DNA from: JANMQK01 sp031370485
GTDB lineage: Bacteria; Acidobacteriota; Polarisedimenticolia; Gp22-AA2
Assembly: GCA_031370485.1 (NCBI GenBank)
Contig: JANMQK010000210.1
Location: 1-5,080 of the forward strand
DNA: 5,080 nt
Direction of reading: 5' to 3'
Below are positions 1 through 5,080 of the stretch, piece by piece. The notes beneath the pieces are model-generated. The model was not told where the DNA came from and did no database searches. It saw nothing but the letters and a program-made list of their open reading frames with translations. Within the stretch, counting starts at the first letter, position 1, and the number at the start of each line of letters is the position of its first letter. Position numbers and translations under genes: made by a program.

Positions 1-581
1 GCCCCCTGGTGATATTTCAGATCGCCTCCCCCCAGGACGCTCTGCGGGTCGAGGTCCTCGAACCCGGCGAAGAGGCGGGCCAGCGGGATGCCGACCACAT
101 GGGCCATCACGCTCAGCCGTCCCCGGTGCGGCATCCCGATCAGGATTTTCCCGGCGCCCCGCGAGGCCGCCCCCTCGAGGATCGTGTCAAGCAGGGGGAT
201 GAGCGCCGCCGCCCCTTCGAGCGAGTAGCGTTTCGTCCCGACGAAGCGATGGTGCAGAAACCGCTCCAGCAGCTCCGCCTCGGCGAGCCGTTTCAGGACG
301 CGGCCCGTATCGATTGCCGTCACGCGGCTCCGTTCGTCCGACTCCATCCGCTCGCAGATGAACCGGATGCGGTCGGGGTGCGGAAGGTGCATGAACTCGA
401 TGCCGATGGGGCCGCAGTAAAGAGCGCGCCAGCGCTCCACCTCCCCGGCGGTGGCGTCCGGCGCCGACATCGCTGCGGCGAGGTCGGGATGGCGAAAGGG
501 CGTCAGGCGGCCCAGGGGGTCGAGGTCGGCCTCCATGTAACCCCAGCGGCGGAAGGCCTCGGCCAGCGGATTCCCACTCAT
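1..581 (-). CDS. sucA: 2-oxoglutarate dehydrogenase E1 component, N-terminal part (runs off left edge)
   Basis: Thiamine-diphosphate-dependent E1 subunit of the 2-oxoglutarate dehydrogenase complex, which decarboxylates 2-oxoglutarate in the TCA cycle and passes the succinyl group to lipoyl-E2. Only 193 residues are in the window. Visible E1o signatures, in order, are a DLDPLGRL stretch (19-26), CGPIGIEFMHL (56-66), KRYSLEGAAALIPLLD (117-132), GMPHRGRLSVMAHVVG (149-164; the HRGR region contributes to the ThDP site) and GGGDLKYHQG (184-193). ATG at 581 is chosen because AAGGAG (587-592) sits 5 nt upstream. The frame stays open upstream with another ATG at 668, but the extra 29 residues do not resemble the family. 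Compared with E. coli SucA, roughly the first 85-90 residues, including the E2-binding N-terminal segment, are absent. The GMPHRGR variant also recalls DHTKD1-type 2-oxoadipate E1, so that substrate is possible. It is divergent from the SET gene. Confidence 0.93.
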   Translation of the reverse strand, partial: MSGNPLAEAFRRWGYMEADLDPLGRLTPFRHPDLAAAMSAPDATAGEVERWRALYCGPIGIEFMHLPHPDRIRFICERMESDERSRVTAIDTGRVLKRLAEAELLERFLHHRFVGTKRYSLEGAAALIPLLDTILEGAASRGAGKILIGMPHRGRLSVMAHVVGIPLARLFAGFEDLDPQSVLGGGDLKYHQG

Positions 582-586
582 GCTCA

Positions 587-592
587 CTCCTT
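587..592 (-). promoter_or_regulatory. Ribosome binding site of sucA
   Basis: AAGGAG on the minus strand, 5 nt before the ATG at 581. It decides this start over the in-frame ATG at 668, which would add 29 residues without family similarity. Confidence 0.75.
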
Positions 593-693
593 CAGGACAT
601 GGCGTCTCAATGCCACAACAGTCTACCGCGGGAGGGGAATCGATCTGGGATACGATGCCCCGCGGCATTGACGGCGGGGCGCGGACCGGGGAT

Positions 694-697
694 GGAG
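694..697 (+). promoter_or_regulatory. Ribosome binding site deciding the GTG start of the SET gene
   Basis: GGAG with an 8-nt spacer to GTG at 706. It is better placed than anything in front of the upstream in-frame ATGs at 580, 610 and 655. Confidence 0.55.
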
Positions 698-705
698 ACC
701 AGCAC

Positions 706-1239
706 GTGACGAAGCAGAAGTCCTCCTCGGGAGGGAGCCCCGCACGAAGGCCTACGGCCTCTCGCCGACGCCTGTTCTCAAAGAGAGTCGACCTCCCCCT
801 GGGCGCGGGGCTGGTTGCCACCGTCCCGATCAGGAAGCGGACGATCGTCCACCGCTGGGCCCCCTCCGATGTCCTGCCCCACCCGACCTACATGTCGGTG
901 CAGATCGGCCGGAGGTCGCACGCCCATGATGCCGAGTTTCTCGATCTGCTGAACCACAGCTGCGAGCCGAATCTCAAGATCGACATTTCGCGGAAGGCAT
1001 TCGTCGCGGTGCGCGACATCTCCCCCGGCGAGATCCTGACCTATTTCTATCCCTCGACGGAATGGGACATGGCCCGGCCGTTCCGTTGCCGCTGCGGCTC
1101 GCCGGGCTGCATCGGCATCATGCGCGGCGCCAGGCACCTGTCCAGGGCCGCGCTCGCGGGACACCCCCTGAGCCGTCACATCCGGGAATTGCTGCGCGCT
1201 CCCGCCGCCGCGTCAGGCCGGAGGGCGAGGCGCGGGTAG
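706..1239 (+). CDS. Small SET-domain protein-lysine N-methyltransferase
   Basis: Predicted SAM-dependent lysine methyltransferase of about 177 residues, probably cytoplasmic (no signal peptide or membrane segment). From the GTG start the SET core shows a GAG turn (33-35, SAM-binding GxG), NHSCEPN (83-89, cofactor-binding pseudoknot), VRDISPGEILTYFY (102-115, with the conserved tyrosines of the ELTYDY region) and the family motif PSTEWDMARPF. A post-SET CxCx4C follows (C128, C130, C135). Together with the Cys of NHSC (C86) this gives the usual four zinc ligands. The first 28 residues are rich in Arg, Lys and Ser. GTG at 706 is chosen for its GGAG 8 nt upstream. In-frame ATGs at 655, 610 and 580 have weak or badly spaced ribosome sites, and the one at 580 would collide with the sucA start. 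Its substrate is unknown. Bacterial SET proteins modify ribosomal, DNA-binding or host proteins. It is divergent from sucA and its tail overlaps the S9 peptidase gene. Confidence 0.88.
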   Translation: MTKQKSSSGGSPARRPTASRRRLFSKRVDLPLGAGLVATVPIRKRTIVHRWAPSDVLPHPTYMSVQIGRRSHAHDAEFLDLLNHSCEPNLKIDISRKAFVAVRDISPGEILTYFYPSTEWDMARPFRCRCGSPGCIGIMRGARHLSRAALAGHPLSRHIRELLRAPAAASGRRARRG

Positions 1240-3231
1240 GGAGGCACCAGGCCCGCTCCCCAGGTACCTGTCAAACCACCGCACGATCGAGACGGTCGAG
1301 CGGATGCGGTTAGGCGTCTTGCGGAAGCCGTGCCCTTCGTCGGGGAAGAGGACGTACTCCACCGGGACACCGCGCGATTTCAAATTGTTCACAACCTGCT
1401 CGGCCTCCACGACGGGAACGTTCGTGTCGTTGGCGCCGTGCAGGACGATGGTTGGGGCGCGCACGGCATCCACCCGGTGGATCGGCGAGAGTTCCTTCAG
1501 CATCTCCGCCTGCGAGTCCGGGTCGCCGTACTCGACCTTGGAGATCGCGGCCATCCAGGGCTCGGTGTGGGCGAAGAAGGTCTCGAAATTGACCACCCCG
1601 AAGAGGTCCGCGCCGGCCGCGAAGAGGTCGGGGTAGCGGGTCAGTCCGGCCATGACCATATAGCCGCCGTACGAGCCGCCCATGATGCCGATCCGTTTCG
1701 GGTCGGCGATCCCGGCCTTGATCACGTAGCGCACGCAGGCCTCGATGTCCCTGACGCCGTTAGCGCGCAGCGCCCCGTCGTCGAGGTGGATGAAGGTCTT
1801 TCCGAATCCTGCCGAGCCCCGCACGTTGGGGGCGAGGACACCGATCCCCCGTGACAGAAGCGCCTGGTAGGTACTGCTGAAGCCGGGGCGCTCCTGCCCT
1901 TCCGGCCCGCCATGAAAGCTCAGGACGACAGGCCCGGGCCCTGTCGCGCCGGCCGGACGGTAGAGCCACCCCGTCAGCTCGAGCCCGTCGTGCGCCGCAA
2001 ACCGCACCAGCTCGGGTCGCACGAGCGTGGCCAGGTCGACACCGGCGTGGGGGCTCTCGGTGACGCGCCGGAAGCGGCGGGCGGCCCTGTCGAGAATCCA
2101 GATGTCCGAGGGGGCCGCGGCACCCGACGCGGCGAACGCCAGAAGCCGCCCATCCCTGGAGAAGACGGCTCCCGAGGCGATCTCGGCCGGCAGCGGCGGG
2201 GCCGCCGTCATCTTTTTAGTCCCGAGATCCATGAAGGCCAGCTCGCTCCGCCCCGCGACGTTCCAGAGGATGGCCGCGGTCGTGCCATCCTCGGTCAATG
2301 CGAATTCCTGCAGCCCGGCGTCGTCGCGCCCGGCGAGCGTCTCGATCGGCCCCGGAGCGCCGTCACGCGCGATAAGGATCCGCGCGAAGGCGACGCGGTC
2401 CCGGTCCTTGTCGGATCCCAGGTAAAGGGTCGACCCGTCCGGGGAGAAGGTTCCGCCGGAAAACTCTCCCGGCCCCTCGTGCGGCGTGAGCAGGGTCTCG
2501 CGCGCGTCTTCGAGTCCGACGAGAAAGAGGTCGTTATCGCCCCGGCTCTTGACGCGCGACACGACGGCCCGACGCCGGTCGCGGCTCGTGTCGGACAGCG
2601 TCCCGATTCCCTGGTTCTTCGCCACGAGTCTAAGGGCCGATGCGTCCATGTCATACACGTACGCGTCCATCGCCTGCGGGTCGCGACGGTTCGAGGAGAG
2701 GGCCAGGAGGCGCCCGTCGTGGCTCCATTCCCCCAGCCAGTTATTGTCGCGGCCCCCGTCGGTCAGGCGCCGGAGAGCGCTGCCATCAGCCCGGACAAGA
2801 TGGACCTGTGAGTTCATCCCCCCTCCCGGGGCGACCGAGAGCGCGAGCCAGGCGCCGTCGGGGGACCAGGCAACGCCCCCCACCGGGTCGTCCAGGGCGG
2901 TGACCTGCCTGGGCCAGCCCCCCTCGACCGGGACCGTCCAGACCTGGGGGAGGCCGCTCAGGTTCGAGATGAACGCCAGGCGTTTTCCGTCGGGGGAGAA
3001 GCTGGGGGAATTGCAGAACCCGACCTTCGCCATCATGGCGACGGAGACCTCGAGGTCGCCGGCCGCCGGCGCGATGGCACCGGGGACGACCGCGGGCGAG
3101 GCCGCGCTACCGGCCGCCGCGAGCGCGAATATCGCGGCGAGAAACGCCGGAAGGGCTCGAATCATCATGATGGAGGCCGCGCCCTGGCCGGCGCGAGCCT
3201 CTGGCGTGCGGGCGGCCGGGCCCGGGTTCAT
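1213..3231 (-). CDS. Secreted S9 (prolyl oligopeptidase/acylaminoacyl peptidase family) serine peptidase
   Basis: Exported serine peptidase of 672 residues, the normal size for S9 enzymes with a seven-bladed propeller. A hydrophobic signal segment at about 26-42 ends in an AGSA-like cleavage site near residue 43, so a periplasmic or secreted location is likely. The propeller carries TolB/PD40-type repeats: SPDG at 79-82, SPDG at 123-126, SHDG at 170-173, SPDG at 263-266 and SRDG at 358-361. The C-terminal alpha/beta-hydrolase domain (about 405-660) has the oxyanion-region HGGPEGQ (from 440), nucleophile GGSYGGYM (S520), HGANDTNVP (D602) and DEGHGF (H634), so the catalytic triad is complete. 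The start at 3231 has GGGAGG 7 nt upstream and overlaps the TerB stop as ATGA. It gives a long n-region before the MM at 3168/3165, which is an alternative start with a classical short signal peptide but no clear ribosome site. It is the last gene of the four-gene unit, and its 3' end overlaps the convergent SET gene by 27 bp. The exact substrate cannot be read from sequence. Confidence 0.94.
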   Translation of the reverse strand: MNPGPAARTPEARAGQGAASIMMIRALPAFLAAIFALAAAGSAASPAVVPGAIAPAAGDLEVSVAMMAKVGFCNSPSFSPDGKRLAFISNLSGLPQVWTVPVEGGWPRQVTALDDPVGGVAWSPDGAWLALSVAPGGGMNSQVHLVRADGSALRRLTDGGRDNNWLGEWSHDGRLLALSSNRRDPQAMDAYVYDMDASALRLVAKNQGIGTLSDTSRDRRRAVVSRVKSRGDNDLFLVGLEDARETLLTPHEGPGEFSGGTFSPDGSTLYLGSDKDRDRVAFARILIARDGAPGPIETLAGRDDAGLQEFALTEDGTTAAILWNVAGRSELAFMDLGTKKMTAAPPLPAEIASGAVFSRDGRLLAFAASGAAAPSDIWILDRAARRFRRVTESPHAGVDLATLVRPELVRFAAHDGLELTGWLYRPAGATGPGPVVLSFHGGPEGQERPGFSSTYQALLSRGIGVLAPNVRGSAGFGKTFIHLDDGALRANGVRDIEACVRYVIKAGIADPKRIGIMGGSYGGYMVMAGLTRYPDLFAAGADLFGVVNFETFFAHTEPWMAAISKVEYGDPDSQAEMLKELSPIHRVDAVRAPTIVLHGANDTNVPVVEAEQVVNNLKSRGVPVEYVLFPDEGHGFRKTPNRIRSTVSIVRWFDRYLGSGPGASLPAPRPPA

Positions 3232-3779
3232 GCGCCGGCCTCCCATTCCGTGTCAGTCTTCAGCACGCCGAGCGACTCCTTGAACGGCAGGCGGGCGGCG
3301 ATGAAGTCCTTGTGCTCGAGACCGAGTTCCCGCGAGATGCGCCGGATCTCGTTGTCCTCCACGACCGAGATGAATTCGTCCGATGCCGATACCGCGAAGA
3401 GGCAGGTCAATAGGTTGATCTTCTCCTCCCGCGTGGCGATGCGGTTGAACTCGCGGGTGACGAGGTAGTTCTCCGTCGCGCCGAAGAGCATGCTCCGCGT
3501 CTTGGCCATCTGCACCACGATCGCCGCCTGCCCCTCGGGAAGACCGCCCTGCTCCATGACGAGCCGCTCCATCGCCCGGACTTCATCCCTGCTGACCTCG
3601 AGATCGGCATTGGCCACGCGGCCCAGGATGTAGGCGAAGGCCGCAAGGTGGCGGGCCTTTTCGGGCGGGAGCCGGTCGAGTTCCTCGATGATGCGGCGGA
3701 CCGTCTCGGTCGCCGCCATCGAGGCGCGGTCCCCCGCCTTCGCCTTTCCCAGCCCGAGAAAATCGCGGATCGATCCCAT
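3228..3779 (-). CDS. TerB-like (tellurite resistance TerB / DjlA N-terminal type) helical protein
   Basis: Soluble, all-helical 183-residue protein resembling the TerB domain. It has the two acidic half-repeats typical of that fold: VANADLEVSRDE (55-66), followed by a helix, and FAVSASDEFISVVEDNEIRR (128-147). Each carries the D-x(n)-E pattern that can bind a divalent metal. LTCLFAV fills the helix between them. There is no signal peptide or transmembrane segment. The N-terminal 20 residues are Gly/Lys/Arg-rich and probably flexible. TerB-domain proteins are linked to tellurite and envelope stress, but the biochemical activity is not settled and no other ter genes are visible, so the name describes the fold, not proven resistance. 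ATG at 3779 has AGGAAGG 8 nt upstream. It starts 3 bp after the DUF1579 stop, and its own stop overlaps the peptidase start (ATGA), so it sits mid-operon. Confidence 0.82.
   Translation of the reverse strand: MGSIRDFLGLGKAKAGDRASMAATETVRRIIEELDRLPPEKARHLAAFAYILGRVANADLEVSRDEVRAMERLVMEQGGLPEGQAAIVVQMAKTRSMLFGATENYLVTREFNRIATREEKINLLTCLFAVSASDEFISVVEDNEIRRISRELGLEHKDFIAARLPFKESLGVLKTDTEWEAGA
3239..3244 (-). promoter_or_regulatory. Ribosome binding site of the S9 peptidase gene
   Basis: GGGAGG, 7 nt before the ATG at 3231, lies inside the end of the TerB-like gene. It favours the coupled start at 3231 over the in-frame ATG at 3246 (no ribosome site) and the ATG pair at 3168/3165. Confidence 0.65.
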
Positions 3780-3782
3780 GGG

Positions 3783-4244
3783 TCACGCCTTCCTGTAGCC
3801 CCCCTCCATGAGGGTCTGCCACTGCCGGCCGTCGGGCGACATGTCCATCTTGAACGTGTAGGTGCCATCCCCGCCGAGGTCGAAGATGGCGCGGCTACGC
3901 CCCTGGGGGCTCTCGCTGAACAGCGTGAGGACCTGGCCTTCGAACCGGCCGCGGAACTCGTTCGGAGGGGTCCCCATCGAGTCGAACCAGTGAAGGAGAT
4001 AGTCCTGGCGGGCGGCGTCGTAGGAAAACACCCCGTGGCCCTCGAAGGTCGTCTGGCCGCCGCGCTCCTGCCGGTACTCCTGGATCACCGCGAAGCCGCC
4101 GAGCGCCAGTCGGTTCGTGATCTTCCCCATGGCGGTCCCGCCCTTCGGGTCCCAGGGGGAGGGGTGCATTTTTTCCTCGCCGGTCCACGTTCCGACGAGA
4201 CGGGCGAGCTTCTTGTGGGCGTCGGTCGGCTTTGGCATCTCCAT
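3783..4244 (-). CDS. DUF1579 family protein of unknown function
   Basis: A 153-residue protein matching the DUF1579 pattern. It has HKKLARLVGTWTGEEKM (10-26), then a P-x-W-x-P-x-G-G-T-A segment (30-38), a repeated NR-x-ALGGFAVIQEY strand pair (44-57), FEGHGVFSYD (67-76), and a C-terminal strand ending in MEGGYRK. The family is predicted to form a small lipocalin-like beta-barrel, and no enzymatic role is established. There is no signal peptide or membrane segment, so it is probably cytoplasmic. The length is normal and the gene looks intact. ATG at 4244 has a strong AAAAGGAG 8 nt upstream. ATG at 4238 is a less likely alternative. It lies 53 bp after the ABC-DtxR gene and 3 bp before the TerB-like gene, which suggests shared transcription. 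Confidence 0.88.
   Translation of the reverse strand: MEMPKPTDAHKKLARLVGTWTGEEKMHPSPWDPKGGTAMGKITNRLALGGFAVIQEYRQERGGQTTFEGHGVFSYDAARQDYLLHWFDSMGTPPNEFRGRFEGQVLTLFSESPQGRSRAIFDLGGDGTYTFKMDMSPDGRQWQTLMEGGYRKA
3788..3794 (-). promoter_or_regulatory. Ribosome binding site of the TerB-like gene
   Basis: AGGAAGG, 8 nt before the ATG at 3779. It lies inside the last codons of the DUF1579 gene, as expected for tightly packed co-translated genes. Confidence 0.7.
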
Positions 4245-4252
4245 GGTGGCGT

Positions 4253-4260
4253 CTCCTTTT
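4253..4260 (-). promoter_or_regulatory. Ribosome binding site of the DUF1579 gene
   Basis: AAAAGGAG, 8 nt before the ATG at 4244, is the strongest Shine-Dalgarno in the window. It supports independent, efficient initiation of this gene after the 53-bp gap. Confidence 0.75.
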
Positions 4261-4290
4261 GGTGTGCGGGCGGGCTGAGTTTACGCGATC

Positions 4291-4307
4291 CGCGCCCTCA
4301 CGGCGCG
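4291..4307 (-). other. GC-rich hairpin over the stop codon of the ABC-DtxR gene
   Basis: CGCGCC (4291-4296) and GGCGCG (4302-4307) form a perfect 6-bp stem with a 5-nt loop that includes the stop codon. No U-run follows in the direction of transcription, so this is not a standard intrinsic terminator. It could slow the ribosome or polymerase, or be chance in GC-rich DNA. Confidence 0.25.
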
Positions 4308-5080
4308 TCCGCCGCGGGCCGTTCCACCTTATGGGCAGGCCCGCCGGCGCAGCACCCGCCGCGCGGAATCGCCTTGCCGTGAGGGCAGGCGGCGGGGTGT
4401 CCGAGGAACGAGCATATCGAATTGTCACGGCCGGCGACAAGATGTGCTCGAAGTAGCAGGCCTCCTCCTCGACCAGATCCGCGTGCATCTGGAAGGTCTC
4501 GGAGAAGAGGGTCTCGGCCAGCCGGTGGCGGCGGATCAGGACCTCGGCGCGCTTCTGCCCCGTTGGCGTGAACTCCGGATCGGGACCCGGGGCGATGATG
4601 CCGCGCGCCCGCATCCGGTCGTAGACGCGCGGTGTCGCCAGGCGGGCGCCGACCGCGCAGATCTCGTGCGCCCGTTCGTCCCCCTCGCTCAGGAGCCACA
4701 GGTATTCGAGCACCTCGTCGATCGCTTCCTCGTCCTGCGCCTGGGTCAGGAACTCCCCGGCGACCCGGCCGTGCTCGAGCTGGATCTGCCGGTCAGCGCG
4801 CCGGCCGACCGTCAGATCGTGGGTCACCATGACGATCGTCTGCCCCCGGTCGTGGAGCCCTTGGAACAGTTCCATCACGGCGCGCTCGTTCTCCTCGTCG
4901 AGCGACCCGGTCGGCTCGTCGGCGAGAACGAGCTTCGGCCGGTTGATGAGCGCCCTGGCGATGCAGACCCGCTGCTTCTCGCCGCCCGAAAGGGCCGACG
5001 GGAGGTGCTTGAGCCGGTGTCCGAGCCCCACCTCCTCGAGCGCCCGCGCCGCCTCACCCTCGTCCGCCATGCTGTGGAGG
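4298..5080 (-). CDS. ABC transporter ATPase fused to a DtxR/IdeR-like metalloregulator domain (partial, frameshifted)
   Basis: The right edge cuts off the Walker A half of the ATPase. Numbering from the methionine at 5070, the remaining ATPase has signature LSGGEKQ (27-33), Walker B LVLADEPTGSLD (47-58) and H-loop VTHD (82-85). ADEPTGSLD is typical of LolD/MacB/FtsE-type ATPases that pair with FtsX-like permeases. With no stop or plausible start between them, a DtxR-type region follows (about 113-216): a degenerate winged helix, RRHRLAETLF (180-189) and EEACYFEH (202-209). H182, E186, C205, E208 and H209 align with DtxR metal ligands H79, E83, C102, E105 and H106. DtxR H98 is Glu here and M10 appears to be Glu. 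After V215 the frame is lost. One missing base near 4421-4425 restores SICSFLGHPAACPHGKAIP and a GGCC tail, ending at the TGA at 4298-4300. Without correction the frame runs to 3895 in nonsense that overlaps DUF1579. Either the gene is broken or the read has an error. It heads the visible operon. Confidence 0.82.

Larger units (their letters stand above)
582..705. other. Divergent intergenic region sucA / SET gene
   Basis: This 124-bp region between divergent start codons must hold any promoters for both genes. I find no convincing sigma-70 pair. TTGACG (668-673) facing right has only a poor GATGGA at 691-696 after 17 nt. The clearest structure is a perfect 7-bp GC inverted repeat, GCCCCGC (657-663) and GCGGGGC (674-680), around a 10-nt spacer. 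If the SET gene began at one of the upstream in-frame ATGs (580, 610, 655), part of this region would be coding. Confidence 0.5.

Noticed and set aside
9..671. 220-codon open frame on the plus strand
   Set aside because: It is the antisense shadow of sucA, whose E1 motifs are unmistakable on the minus strand.
668..696. Possible sigma-70 promoter TTGACG-17-GATGGA for the SET gene
   Set aside because: The -10 hexamer matches poorly, and the start codon and its ribosome site would lie too close behind it.
580..705. N-terminal extension of the SET protein to the ATG at 580, whose CATG overlaps the sucA start codon
   Set aside because: The extra 42 residues are low-complexity, the ribosome site is poor, and the GTG at 706 has a well-spaced GGAG. 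The shared CATG looks coincidental.
1238..1260. Weak GGGAG...CTCCC inverted repeat near the convergent gene ends, as a terminator
   Set aside because: The stem is only 5 bp with a long loop and no T-run on either strand.
1912..2811. 299-codon open frame on the plus strand
   Set aside because: It is antisense to the propeller part of the S9 peptidase. The composition is that of a high-GC shadow frame and no domain is recognisable.
2486..3283. 265-codon open frame on the plus strand
   Set aside because: It is antisense to the N-terminal half of the peptidase, Arg/Ser/Pro-rich, without motifs or a convincing ribosome site.
3648..4382. 244-codon open frame on the plus strand
   Set aside because: It is antisense to the TerB-like and DUF1579 genes, and both of those have family motifs and ribosome sites.
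3895..4420. Continuation of the ABC-DtxR reading frame down to 3895, overlapping most of the DUF1579 gene
   Set aside because: The tail is Arg/Pro/Gly-rich and resembles no family. The other frame gives a sensible DtxR-type C-terminus, and DUF1579 is a clear gene with its own ribosome site here.

Overview
This is a GC-rich (about two-thirds G+C by eye), densely coded piece of a bacterial chromosome. It carries six protein genes, two of them cut by the window edges. I see no rRNA, tRNA, CRISPR array, insertion sequence or phage gene. The gene mix is a short-N-terminus 2-oxoglutarate dehydrogenase E1, a bacterial SET methyltransferase, an S9 peptidase with a TolB-like propeller, DUF1579, and an ABC ATPase fused to a DtxR-type domain. 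This suggests a free-living bacterium of the Acidobacteriota or a similar high-GC soil/metagenome lineage. That placement is an inference from gene content only.

Left part (1-1239). The minus strand holds the first 193 residues of a 2-oxoglutarate dehydrogenase E1 subunit (sucA/odhA), which runs off the left edge. Divergent from it, after a 124-bp intergenic region, is a small SET-domain protein-lysine methyltransferase on the plus strand, probably starting at a GTG at 706. Its 3' end overlaps the 3' end of the next gene tail-to-tail by 27 bp.

Right part (1213-5080). Four genes lie on the minus strand and read leftwards as one probable transcription unit. The first is an ABC ATPase (LolD/MacB type) fused to a DtxR/IdeR-like metalloregulator domain. 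It is cut by the right edge and carries an apparent one-base deletion near 4421-4425. Next come a DUF1579 protein, a TerB-like helical protein 3 bp downstream, and a secreted S9 prolyl-oligopeptidase-family peptidase. The peptidase start overlaps the TerB stop in an ATGA, which implies translational coupling. All three downstream genes have clear Shine-Dalgarno sequences.

The most interesting item is the ABC-ATPase/DtxR fusion. A metal-sensing regulator domain is attached to a transporter motor, with a cysteine-rich tail that appears only when the frameshift is corrected. The operon context (transport ATPase, DUF1579, TerB-like protein, exported peptidase) fits an envelope- or metal-stress role, but nothing in the sequence proves this. 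No stretch longer than about 125 bp lacks a gene.
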